DNA of 64,000 nt from JAIVJZ01 sp035645695 (lineage in GTDB: Bacteria > Acidobacteriota > Blastocatellia > Pyrinomonadales > Pyrinomonadaceae). The stretch is from positions 1 to 64,000 of the forward strand of contig DASQMC010000012.1 in assembly GCA_035645695.1 (NCBI GenBank), read 5' to 3'. The notes under the pieces were generated by a model. The model was not told where the DNA came from. It saw only the letters and a list, made by a program, of their open reading frames with translations, and did no database searches. Made by a program: the position numbers and the translations under genes. The stretch's first letter is position 1. Every line of letters begins with the position of its first letter. Below, one piece after another: positions 41,971 to 49,831 of the stretch.

Positions 41971-42116
41971 GAAATGATGAAGTAGGAACGATGAACGATG
42001 AAGTAAAAGCGATTGATTCATTTGTTCATTGATTCATTAAATCCGCTTCATTGAATCAATGAACAAATGAATCAATTCTTCCGTTCCGCGTTCATCGTTC
42101 CTACTTCATCGTTTCT
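41971..42116. repeat. Nested periodic inverted repeat PIR9 (outer CGATGAA, inner ATTGATTC)
   Basis: Outer arms GAAATGATGAAGTAGGAACG... (from 41971) and the complement ending at 42116 enclose an inner 8-nt-unit palindrome: GATTGATTCATTTGTTCATT (from 42011) against ATGAACAAATGAATCAATT (to 42077). The inner unit is that of PIR1 and the outer that of PIR5, PIR11 and PIR15. Confidence 0.9.
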
Positions 42117-42117
42117 T

Positions 42118-43176
42118 TTACGGTACTTCGATGGTCAGTTCGCGTGCGAAGATGAAGTTGGGACGCTTGCGGCCTTTCATGTACTTGGCGGCGGTTTGCG
42201 ACAGCGAAGTGACGAGGATGGGGAGGGCGATGGTGGCGTCGCAATTAACGTAGGCCGAGGTCGCGCCGCGCGCGAGTTTGCCGTAGATGAGCGACTCGTC
42301 GCCGACCGTCCCGGCGGAGCGGCCGCCGGGGTGGGGCGCGTCGGTCGAAATCTGAATCGCGTACTTGTGGCCGCGCGCGGGCGTCTTGACGATGTTGGTC
42401 GCAACTTCCATCTGATGCAGGAAACTGCGCGAGGTGCCGCCGCCCAGATTAATCACGCCGGAGACGCGCGCGCGCGCCGCCACCTGCGTCAGATCGAGCA
42501 CGTCCTGAATGAGGTCGAACTGGAAGTTGTTCTTCTTCTCGAAGCGCGAGTTGGCGATGCCGACGCTAATGGAAGAGTCGGCGATGGTCGGGCAAAAGAC
42601 GGGGACGCGAGCCTTGTAGGCCGAAGTGAGCACGCCGTCGTCGGTGGCGATCTCGGCGAGTTCGCGCCCGAGGAGGTGCAGGAACTCGCGCGTCGAGTAG
42701 GGGCGCGTCTGGTCGAGTTGGTTGGTGAAACCGCCGACCCACTCCTCCGCCTCACGGTATTCCTCTTCGCTCGCGATCACGTCGAGCATACGGCTGATCT
42801 GCGACGCTTCGAGTTCGGCGTCCGTCATCTGCGGATGCGACTGGAAGTGCTGGCGTCCGAGCGTCTCGTGGAGATCGTGGAAGAGAAGCGCGCCGGAACA
42901 GACGAGCACATCGACGAAGCGGTTCTTGATGACGTAGGCCAGAAGACGGCGCATCCCGGCCGGGATGAGCGCGCCGGAGGCGGCGACGAAGATCGTCGTG
43001 TTGTCGCCGAGCATGTCGAGCCAGATGCGGTGCGCCTCGGCCAGTTGGCGCGCGCCGAAGCCCGTGCCCTCCATCTTCTCCAACAGCCCGGCCACCGAGC
43101 GGTCGCGATCCACCTGCACCGGGCGCGTCGGAATAGTCAGATACTTCGAAGGTCTCGGTTTGCGTTGAGTTACCAT
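42118..43176 (-). CDS. Deoxyhypusine synthase-family protein
   Basis: 352 residues. Family marks: FVAASGALIPAGMRRLLAYV, NLGGGTSRSFLHQMEVATNI (NAD-binding Gly-rich region), QISTDAPHPGGRSAGTVGDE and SLIYGKLARGA, whose Lys near residue 300 aligns with the catalytic lysine of deoxyhypusine synthase (WGK motif). Bacteria lack eIF5A hypusine as a usual target; bacterial relatives can act as homospermidine-type synthases on small polyamines. It lies directly downstream of speA in the same direction, separated by PIR10, which supports a polyamine role. The exact product is inferred, not shown. Confidence 0.85.
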   Translation of the reverse strand: MVTQRKPRPSKYLTIPTRPVQVDRDRSVAGLLEKMEGTGFGARQLAEAHRIWLDMLGDNTTIFVAASGALIPAGMRRLLAYVIKNRFVDVLVCSGALLFHDLHETLGRQHFQSHPQMTDAELEASQISRMLDVIASEEEYREAEEWVGGFTNQLDQTRPYSTREFLHLLGRELAEIATDDGVLTSAYKARVPVFCPTIADSSISVGIANSRFEKKNNFQFDLIQDVLDLTQVAARARVSGVINLGGGTSRSFLHQMEVATNIVKTPARGHKYAIQISTDAPHPGGRSAGTVGDESLIYGKLARGATSAYVNCDATIALPILVTSLSQTAAKYMKGRKRPNFIFARELTIEVP

Positions 43177-43192
43177 AGTTTTTCAAAGAATT

Positions 43193-43276
43193 AGGTTTCA
43201 AGTTTCAGGTTTCAAGTTTCAAGTCTGAACGTGCTTCGTTCTTTAACTTGAAACTTGAAACCTGAAACCTGAAACT
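43193..43276. repeat. Periodic inverted repeat PIR10 (AGTTTCA/GGTTTCA heptad)
   Basis: Left arm AGGTTTCAAGTTTCAGGTTT... (43193-43224); right arm ACTTGAAACTTGAAACCTGA... (43246-43276). It fills the gap between speA and the DHS-like gene, touching the speA stop. Confidence 0.92.
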
Positions 43277-45210
43277 CACTTCTTCCTCTCTTTTCCGTTG
43301 ACTGCCAGATAGGTGTAAGCGCCGGCGCGGGATTCGTAGAACTCCACGAGTTCCGCGCCCTCGGCCTCGGTCAGTTCGCCCTGTTTGATGCGCTGCCTGA
43401 CTTGGCGGCGAAAGCCGTCGTGCAGTTGCCCCGGTTCGTAGCGCGCGGTTTCGACCGCTTCGCCCACGGTCATGCCGCGCAGGACTTTCTTGATCAGGTA
43501 ACCGTCTTCGTCGATGTGGATGTGCGCCTCGTTCGGCGTGCCGAAGAGGTTGTGATTGTTGCCCATCACCTCCTGATACGCGCCGACGAGCAGGAACGCC
43601 AGATAGTACGGTTCGCCCTCGATGAGCGGGTGCAGTTCGAGCACCTGCTTCACGTCGTGCAGATCGACGAACTTGTCCACCACGCCGTCCGAGTCGCAGG
43701 TGATGTCGCAGAGCGTGGCGTAGGCGGTCGGAATCTTGTTGAGACGGTGAATCGGGACGATAGGGAACAACTGGTCGAGCGCCCAGTGGTCGGGCGCGGA
43801 GCGGAAGACGGAGAAGTTCGTCAAATACTTGGCGCGCGACAAGCGGCGCAATTCGTCGAACTCTTCCGAGACGTACTCGGCCTGCTGCGCGTACTTGTCG
43901 GCGCGCTCGCACACGTCCCAGAAGAGCACTTCGCCCTTCGCGCGATCTTCCAGAGAGATGAGGCCGAGGTTGAAGAGCGTGAACATCGTGTCGCGGTGTT
44001 CGAGGGCGTCGTGGTAATACTCGCGGTAATTTTTGATGCTGATGTTCTGGCGCAAATCGCCGAGTTCGGTGACGACCTGCGGGTCGTTGGCCTCGATCTC
44101 GATGGGCGTGATGTCTTCCACGACCGTTTCGATCTCTTCCTGCACGTTGGTAACGAGGATGGCGTGATAAGCGGAGAGGTAGCGGCCGGATTCCTGTATG
44201 ACGGTCGGGTGCGGGACGTTCTCGTCGTCGCAGACCTGCTTGATCGTATAGATCACGTCGTTGGCGAATTCCTGCGCGTTGTAGTTGGCCGAGGAATCGA
44301 AGGCGGTCTTCGAGCCGTCGTAATCGACGGCCATGCCGCCGCCCACGTCGAGCAACTCGATGGGAATTTTCATCTGGTAAATCTTGGCGTAGACGCGCGC
44401 CGCCTCTTTCATCGCGTTCTTGATGCGCTTGATGTCGGTGAGTTGCGAGCCGATGTGGAAGTGCAAGAGGCGCAGCATCTCGATGCGTCCGGCCTCCTGC
44501 AAGCGGCGGATGACTTCGAGTATCTCGGTCGTCGTCAAACCGAACTTCGCCGCCTCGCCGCCGGACTTCTCCCAGCGACCCGACCCCTTCGAGTAGAGTT
44601 TGACGCGCAGACCTACAATCGGGAGGTCGCCCTCGTGGCCTTCCTCGAAAATGTCGGCGAAACGCAGGATGTGATCGAGTTCGCTCATCTTCTCGATGAC
44701 GATCACGACGCGCTTGCCCGCCCGCGCGCCGACAAAGGCGAGTTCGATGAACTCCTCGTCCTTGAAGCCGTTCAGGACGAGCAGGCTCTCGGACGCCTGT
44801 TCTAACGCGATGGCGGCGTAGAGTTCGGCCTTCGACCCGGCTTCCAACCCGAAATCGTAGCGCGTGCCCTCGCGCAAGTATTCCTCGACGACCGCCCGCT
44901 GCTGGTTGACCTTCATCGGATAGACGCACATGTGCGCGCCCTGATATTCAAACTCGCGGATGGCGGCGCGGAAGGCGCGCTGGAGTTTGCGCACCTGCGC
45001 GGTGACGAGTTGGGGGAAGCGCAGGAGGACGGGCGTGGAGATGCCGCGTCGTTCGAGGTCGTCTATGATTTCTTTGAGGTCGGCGGAGGTTTTGGTATCG
45101 GTGTCCGAAGGATGGACGATGAGGTTCCCTTTGCGGTTGATGCCGAAGTAGCCGGCTCCCCAGTTTTCGATGCCGTAGGTTTCGAGCGTCTGTTCAATGG
45201 CCGTGGTCAA
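43276..45210 (-). CDS. speA: Biosynthetic arginine decarboxylase
   Basis: 644 residues, full length for SpeA. N-terminus TLETYGIENWGAGYFGINRK; PLP lysine in HMCVYPMKVNQQRAVVEEY; FHIGSQLTDIKRI and LLDVGGGMAVDYDGSK bind the PLP phosphate; the C-terminal catalytic Cys region is VCERADKYAQ and GDITC-like ATLCDITCDSDGVV. It converts arginine to agmatine with pyridoxal phosphate. The start is TTG 45210, supported by AGGAGA seven to eight bases upstream and by the usual family N-terminus. Agmatine could feed the DHS-family neighbour or a ureohydrolase outside the window. Confidence 0.95.
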   Translation of the reverse strand: MTTAIEQTLETYGIENWGAGYFGINRKGNLIVHPSDTDTKTSADLKEIIDDLERRGISTPVLLRFPQLVTAQVRKLQRAFRAAIREFEYQGAHMCVYPMKVNQQRAVVEEYLREGTRYDFGLEAGSKAELYAAIALEQASESLLVLNGFKDEEFIELAFVGARAGKRVVIVIEKMSELDHILRFADIFEEGHEGDLPIVGLRVKLYSKGSGRWEKSGGEAAKFGLTTTEILEVIRRLQEAGRIEMLRLLHFHIGSQLTDIKRIKNAMKEAARVYAKIYQMKIPIELLDVGGGMAVDYDGSKTAFDSSANYNAQEFANDVIYTIKQVCDDENVPHPTVIQESGRYLSAYHAILVTNVQEEIETVVEDITPIEIEANDPQVVTELGDLRQNISIKNYREYYHDALEHRDTMFTLFNLGLISLEDRAKGEVLFWDVCERADKYAQQAEYVSEEFDELRRLSRAKYLTNFSVFRSAPDHWALDQLFPIVPIHRLNKIPTAYATLCDITCDSDGVVDKFVDLHDVKQVLELHPLIEGEPYYLAFLLVGAYQEVMGNNHNLFGTPNEAHIHIDEDGYLIKKVLRGMTVGEAVETARYEPGQLHDGFRRQVRQRIKQGELTEAEGAELVEFYESRAGAYTYLAVNGKERKK

Positions 45211-45471
45211 CTTCCGGTCTCCTGCCTCCCTTGTGTTCGTGTTGGGGCATCAAGTGCGCGTCGGGTCATCCTTCGCGCTTGTCTTCTAGTGGGAACATTC
45301 ATGGTTGGAAAACTTAAGGTCGCAGAGTAACAGAAAAACCGTAGGCGGACAATAACTATTTTTGGCGCGAAACCGCCCCCCGGCACGCTTAAACGTTCGC
45401 CCCAGAAAGGTTTAGGAGACCGCCCGGCGCGCTTTTGACATGCGTGCCGTCAAAGTTTCTCGCGTGAAACC
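45211..45471. other. Divergent speA-glnA intergenic region (speA side)
   Basis: No gene seen. The minus-strand promoter of speA is not clear: TTGTCC near 45347-45352 with TACTCT 17 nt further is a weak candidate. GC-poor around 45330-45365. The glnA promoter lies at its right-hand edge. Confidence 0.35.
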
Positions 45472-45499
45472 TTGACAGGCTTCGCGGCGGGTCTATAAT
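45472..45499 (+). promoter_or_regulatory. Consensus sigma-70 promoter of glnA
   Basis: TTGACA (45472-45477), a 16-nt spacer, TATAAT (45494-45499): both boxes are perfect. Expected transcription start is near 45506, giving a leader of about 140 nt before ATG 45648. I see no sigma-54 GG-N10-GC promoter in the same stretch and no recognisable riboswitch in the leader. Confidence 0.85.
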
Positions 45500-45647
45500 G
45501 CGGACTTTTTTACGCGTCCCAGGCGCTATCAGCTAACAGACGCTCGCTTTTGAAGCATTTGTCAAACTTCACGACATTAGCCCGCACATTCCGCACCAGC
45601 ATGGCGGCCTGTCACCCCGACACTCCCTACACAACTCAGGAGATTAC

Positions 45648-47072
45648 ATGAACGCAAAAACTGCCTTGAAGTATGCCGAGGATCAGGGGGCGAAATTTCT
45701 CTCGCTCCGGTTCACAGACCTCGTCGGCGCATGGCATCACTTATCCTATCCCATTCACGAACTCGGCGAAGGATCGTTTGAGGACGGGTTCGGCTTCGAC
45801 GCGTCTTCTTTGCGCGGGTGGGCTTCGATCCACGAGTCGGACATGCTGCTCGTCCCCGACGCGGCGCGAATGTGGATGGACCCGTTCGCGGAGGAACAGA
45901 CCCTCTGCCTCATCGCGAACGCCGTCGATCCGATCACGAAAGAGGGCTACGGGTTAGACCCGCGCTCGGTCGCCCAGCGCGCCGAAAGCTACCTGCGTTT
46001 CACGGGGCTGGCCGACACGATCAACTTCGGCCCCGAAGCGGAGTTCTTCGTTTTCGACGGCGTGCGCTTCAATAACGACCAGTTCTCCGCTGGTTACACC
46101 ATCGAATCCGACGAAGGCCACTGGGCTACGGGGCGCGCGTCCGACGAGGCGAACGGCCCGAATCAGGGCTACCGCATCCGCCCCAAAGAGGGTTATGTGC
46201 CCGTTCCGCCCACGGACACCCTGAGCGACCTGCGCTCCGAGATCAGTTTGATTCTGGAACGCTGCGGCATCACGGTCGAGTGTCATCATCACGAGGTCGC
46301 CACGGCCGGTCAGTGCGAGATCGACATTCGCTACGCGACGATGCTCGGCACGGCCGACAACCTCCAACTCTTCAAATACGTCGTGCGCAACACGGCCTAC
46401 CAGTACGGCAAGACCGCGACCTTCATGCCGAAGCCGCTCTACGGCGACAACGGTAGTGGGATGCACTGTCACCAATCGCTCTGGAAGGACGAGCGTCCGC
46501 TGTTCGCGGGCGACGGCTACGCCGGTCTCTCCGAGATGGCGCGCTTCTACATCGGCGGCCTGTTGAAACACGCGGCGGCCGTCGTCGCCTTCGCCGCGCC
46601 GACGACGAACAGCTACAAGCGGCTCGTCCCCGGCTTTGAAGCCCCGGTCAACCTCGCCTACTCGGCGCGCAATCGTTCGGCGGCCATACGCATCCCGATG
46701 TTCTCGACCAATCCGAAGTTGAAGCGTCTTGAGTTTCGTCCGCCCGACCCCTCGTGCAATCCTTATCTGGCCTTCTCGGCGATGCTCCTCGCCGGTCTCG
46801 ACGGCATCCAGAACCGGATCGATCCGGGCGAACCGCTCGACAAAGACATCTACGATCTCTCGCCCGAACAACTCAAAGACGTGCCGAGCCTTCCCGGCTC
46901 GCTCGAAGAATCGCTCGACGCGCTCGAAGCCGACCACGACTTCCTGCTCAAAGGCGACGTGTTCACGCCGCAGTTAATCAATCGCTGGATCAGCTACAAA
47001 CGCGAGAACGAGATCGCGCGCCTGCGCATGCGCCCGCACCCGCTCGAATTCTCGATGTACTACGACATCTGA
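45648..47072 (+). CDS. glnA: Glutamine synthetase type I
   Basis: 474 residues, normal GSI length, with AGGAGA before the ATG. Signatures: GFGFDASSLRGWASIHESDM, the metal/substrate motif NFGPEAEFFVFD, ECHHHEVATAGQCEI, the ATP-binding KPLYGDNGSGMHCHQSLWKD, and NRSAAIRIP. Tyr402 lies in LDKDIYDLSPEQ, the counterpart of the adenylylated Tyr of E. coli GlnA, so this is a GSI-beta enzyme open to control by GlnE (49832-53080). It condenses glutamate and ammonia to glutamine. Transcription from the strong promoter at 45472 is expected to be constitutive. Confidence 0.97.
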   Translation: MNAKTALKYAEDQGAKFLSLRFTDLVGAWHHLSYPIHELGEGSFEDGFGFDASSLRGWASIHESDMLLVPDAARMWMDPFAEEQTLCLIANAVDPITKEGYGLDPRSVAQRAESYLRFTGLADTINFGPEAEFFVFDGVRFNNDQFSAGYTIESDEGHWATGRASDEANGPNQGYRIRPKEGYVPVPPTDTLSDLRSEISLILERCGITVECHHHEVATAGQCEIDIRYATMLGTADNLQLFKYVVRNTAYQYGKTATFMPKPLYGDNGSGMHCHQSLWKDERPLFAGDGYAGLSEMARFYIGGLLKHAAAVVAFAAPTTNSYKRLVPGFEAPVNLAYSARNRSAAIRIPMFSTNPKLKRLEFRPPDPSCNPYLAFSAMLLAGLDGIQNRIDPGEPLDKDIYDLSPEQLKDVPSLPGSLEESLDALEADHDFLLKGDVFTPQLINRWISYKRENEIARLRMRPHPLEFSMYYDI

Positions 47073-47075
47073 AGA

Positions 47076-47183
47076 GAACGATGAACGATGAACGCGGAAC
47101 GATGAAGTAAAGACAAGTTGCTTTTACTTCATCGTTCCGCGTTCCGCGTTTATTTCTCATTCGTCATTACGCGTTCATCGTTT
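47076..47183. repeat. Periodic inverted repeat PIR11 (CGATGAA heptad)
   Basis: Left arm GAACGATGAACGATGAACGC... (47076-47111); right arm TTTTACTTCATCGTTCCGCG... (47122-47183), longer than the left by about three degenerate heptads. Directly after glnA. Confidence 0.88.
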
Positions 47184-47262
47184 GGGGGCGACATCTGATA
47201 TTGTGCCGGTATCAAGTATTGCGCGAACGCGATGGACGGGCGGTTTTAAAGGAGAAGTTGAG

Positions 47263-47724
47263 ATGCGTGAAGAAGTCGAGAGCGAAAGAGTGGAAATCAG
47301 ACCGGCAAGGTCGAGTAACGTGATGCGGCGCGTCAGCATCTATGCCGCGCTCATGCTCATCGCCTTTCTCGCCGGCTTCGTACCGATGTGGCTCAAGGCG
47401 CGCGAGAGCGGCAACAAACTCGCGGCGGTGGAACGCACGCTCAGTTCCGTGCGCCTGCAAAACGCCATCGCCGCCGCGTCGCTCGATGCCGGGAGGGGCG
47501 ATTATGAACCGGCGCGACAGGCGACGAGCCAGTTCTACACCTCGCTGCGCGCGGACATCGACCGGGGCGACGATTCAAGTTTCACGCCCGCGCAGAGAGA
47601 GGCCGCGCAAGCCTTGTTCGCCGGGCGCGACGAGATCATCACGCTGCTCGCGCGCGGCGACCCGGCCGCCGCGAATCGCCTGTCCGACGTGTATGCCTCA
47701 TTCCGCAAGATCGTGAACGGCTGA
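47263..47724 (+). CDS. Single-pass membrane protein of unknown function
   Basis: 153 residues from ATG 47263, which has GGAGA eight bases upstream. A charged N-terminal cytoplasmic part (MREEVESERVEIRPARSSN) leads to one TM helix (YAALMLIAFLAGFVPMWLKA) and a helical C-terminal domain (LAAVERTLSSVRLQNAIAAA, QREAAQALFAGRDEIITLLA). No family recognised. It looks like a small signalling or envelope adaptor, but there is no direct evidence for a role. Genes on either side are unrelated. Confidence 0.7.
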   Translation: MREEVESERVEIRPARSSNVMRRVSIYAALMLIAFLAGFVPMWLKARESGNKLAAVERTLSSVRLQNAIAAASLDAGRGDYEPARQATSQFYTSLRADIDRGDDSSFTPAQREAAQALFAGRDEIITLLARGDPAAANRLSDVYASFRKIVNG

Positions 47725-47879
47725 AACAATTCTCACGCTGCCGCGCACGTCCAAAAAGTATATCAAGGACGTTCATGTCCGGCCTCCATCCTTAGCCTCC
47801 GAGGGCAAACAATTGGTGTTGCGTGAGCGCGAACATCATCCCGGCCGAGATCGCCGGAGTCGCCGGCAGTAGTTCGCCC

Positions 47880-48560
47880 TCATGGGACGACGTTTGCCCG
47901 CCGGTTCAAATAGTAGTTCCACAACAGCCGCGCAGCGACCGCCCGCCACGGTCGCCATTCTTCGGCGATGGTCGCGAGATTGGCGGGCGCGGGACGCGAC
48001 GGGAGGCGTCGCACCTCCTGCAATGCCACGGCGAGAGCGAGGTCTCCGGCAGGCCAAGCGTCCGGCCTGCGCAGCGACATCAGGAGATAGATGTCCGCCG
48101 TCCATGCGCCGATCCCTTTCACGCGCGTTAACTCCGCCTTCACTTCCGCGTCGCCCAGACGGCCGAAAGATTCGAGGTTCAGACGGCCTTCGATTACGGC
48201 TTGTGCCAGATGCCGCCCGTAGAGAGTCTTCTGGCGGCTGAAGCCCGCGCCTTTGAGTTCGGCGTCGCCGAGCGCGAGGAAACGCTCCGGCGTGAGCGGC
48301 GAGGCTAAAGACAGGAGGCGCGTGAAGGCGACTCTGGCCGAAGCGAGCGACACCTGTTGTTCTAAAATGATGTGAACCAGCGTCGGGAAGCCCGGCTCGC
48401 GAAACCACTCCGGCGGCGTGCCGAACTCCGAGAATAGCCGCGCGAGGTCCGGGTCGCGCCCGGCCAGATAACGCAGCCCTTCGGCATAAGACTTCGAGTC
48501 TAAAATTTTCGGCTTGAGTTTTGAGCGCAACGCGTCGGCCTCGTCTTTACTCGTCGGCAT
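47880..48560 (-). CDS. DNA-3-methyladenine glycosylase II (AlkA-like, HhH-GPD)
   Basis: 226 residues. HIILEQQVSLASARVAFTRL begins the helical domain; the helix-hairpin-helix is LTRVKGIGAWTADIYLLMSL, and the catalytic Asp lies in WPAGDLALAVAL. No FeS cluster Cys are present. The enzyme removes alkylated purines from DNA in base-excision repair. It lacks the N-terminal domain of E. coli AlkA, as do many short bacterial homologues. It is transcribed after the DinB-like fragment. Confidence 0.9.
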   Translation of the reverse strand: MPTSKDEADALRSKLKPKILDSKSYAEGLRYLAGRDPDLARLFSEFGTPPEWFREPGFPTLVHIILEQQVSLASARVAFTRLLSLASPLTPERFLALGDAELKGAGFSRQKTLYGRHLAQAVIEGRLNLESFGRLGDAEVKAELTRVKGIGAWTADIYLLMSLRRPDAWPAGDLALAVALQEVRRLPSRPAPANLATIAEEWRPWRAVAARLLWNYYLNRRANVVP

Positions 48561-48585
48561 CGCCTGCGCGCACCGGCCTTAGTCT

Positions 48586-48789
48586 TCACGCGACAGCCCT
48601 TACTTCATCAGTGAAATTTGGCTGCCGTGACAGTAAGGTCGTGCTGCGCGACGGCCGTGCAGCGTCACATAACAAGAGACGCCGCTCGACCGCCACGCCT
48701 TCGAGCGTTTCGAGCAGGGAGCGGCCGCACCACGCGTCGCGATAGAAGGCGCGCTGTAGTCGATCTGCGAGCCGTTCGATCTCCGTCAC
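48586..48789 (-). pseudogene. DinB-family N-terminal fragment
   Basis: 67 codons from GTG 48789, placed directly after the stop of the membrane protein gene. The first 37 residues (ERLADRLQRAFYRDAWCGRS) resemble the start of DinB/YfiT-type four-helix proteins, which normally run to about 150-170 residues. The rest (CDAARPSRSTTLLSRQPNFT) no longer looks like the family and ends early. Likely a truncated remnant; a genuine short protein cannot be excluded. Confidence 0.4.
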
Positions 48790-49338
48790 TCAAGTCCTCC
48801 CCGACGGGCGCACGCCCTGTTTCTCTTCGACGGTCTGATCTTCGCTCTTGGCGTCTTCCATCGCCTCCGGTTCCAATTCTTCCGCGCTCTTGTTCAATTT
48901 AACGAACACGCCCCATGCCGCCAGCAGCGCGGCGGCCGCGACGGCGATCCCGGCGGCCTGCGGCAAGTGCGCCGGATCATCATGGAGGAACTGGAAGACC
49001 GCCACCAGCGACTCGATAGACAACGACACGATGACGACCACCATGAACCGCGACAGGAAACGGCGCACGCGCGTCGGCGCGCTCATCTGCGCCCCGCGCT
49101 GCACCTCCTCTTCGAGTATAGTTTGTCCCAGTTCGAGCGCGGCGACCGCGATGGTCAACAGCCCCACGCACTCAAGCACCGCATTGAAACGCTCCCTCAG
49201 CGGCAGAGCCGAACCGGGGTTGATCCCGTGCCACAACTCCATCCCCGCAAACACCACGAGCGACACGCCGCAGCACAGGAACAAAAAGATCACCGCCACA
49301 TACCCGGCCTCAAATATTCTCCGAATGATTTTCAACAC
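48790..49338 (-). CDS. Four-helix integral membrane protein of unknown function
   Basis: 182 residues from GTG 49338 (VLKIIRRIFEAGYVAVIFLF); a TTG at 49377 is less likely because it abuts a hairpin. TM segments: AGYVAVIFLFLCCGVSLVVF, AVLECVGLLTIAVAALELGQ, FMVVVIVSLSIESLVAVFQF and AAGIAVAAAALLAAWGVFVK. The C-terminal tail is acidic (EELEPEAMEDAKSEDQ). The pattern matches conserved uncharacterised bacterial membrane proteins. No partner gene is evident; the DinB fragment follows immediately. Confidence 0.75.
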   Translation of the reverse strand: MLKIIRRIFEAGYVAVIFLFLCCGVSLVVFAGMELWHGINPGSALPLRERFNAVLECVGLLTIAVAALELGQTILEEEVQRGAQMSAPTRVRRFLSRFMVVVIVSLSIESLVAVFQFLHDDPAHLPQAAGIAVAAAALLAAWGVFVKLNKSAEELEPEAMEDAKSEDQTVEEKQGVRPSGRT

Positions 49339-49378
49339 GCACCCCTTCTCGCCCCGCGGACGCCTCAACTCTTGCAAA

Positions 49379-49410
49379 TGAAGGCGCGCCCCGAACGGAA
49401 CGCGCCTTCA
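49379..49410 (-). terminator. Hairpin after the SEC-C pseudogene
   Basis: TGAAGGCGCG (49379-49388) pairs perfectly with CGCGCCTTCA (49401-49410) across a 12-nt loop. No U-run follows on the minus strand, so termination is only likely. Confidence 0.5.
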
Positions 49411-49427
49411 GCTTCAATCTTCACTCC

Positions 49428-49666
49428 CTAAAAGTAGTAATCACGGAGCGACCCCTCAAATCTGCCCTCGCGCAGGCAACACTTCTTGAAACCTACGCCC
49501 TGAGCCGCACGGACACAGATCATTTCTCCCCAGCTTCTCCACCAACTCCTTCTCGCCTCGCACCATTCTTTGCCCGCGCTTCACACGCGTCTCGGACGGG
49601 AATCCTCTACGTCGTTTGCTCGAACGCTCAAAAGCAATACGTTTCCTCGTGCCTGTTGCTTCTCAT
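49428..49666 (-). pseudogene. SEC-C motif protein with two frameshifts
   Basis: ATG 49666 has a perfect AGGAGG eight bases upstream but its frame stops after 12 codons. One frame over, a clear gene reads TGTRKRIAFERSSKRRRGFP ... EKLGRNDLCPCGSGRRF, then shifts again and continues KKCCLREGRFEGSLRDYYF to a stop at 49428. Joined, this is an intact SEC-C zinc-binding protein of about 79 residues (CPCGSGRRFKKCC). Each shift equals one extra base, at AA near the start and at TTT in the motif, i.e. in homopolymers. True decay and assembly error are both possible. Confidence 0.75.
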
Positions 49667-49831
49667 GATCGTGTCCTCCTCCAGCAAATTATCCGTAAAC
49701 CGCTTTCGCGGACGGGCAAGTATAGCAGACGAAAAAGTGTGCAGGGCGAACAACTATTCAAACGCCACGCGCCGCCGTCAGCCGCGTGCTGCTAAGCAAC
49801 GCGCCGCGCTTCGCGTTACAATCAATGCGCC
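49667..49831. other. Intergenic, SEC-C pseudogene promoter side and glnE upstream region
   Basis: No gene seen. The stretch is moderately AT-rich near 49690-49760, but no pair of promoter boxes with good spacing is convincing on either strand. Confidence 0.3.

Noticed and set aside
43205..44929. 574-codon minus-strand frame overlapping speA
   Set aside because: Out of frame with SpeA on the same strand, Arg-rich, no motif; speA is fully conserved.
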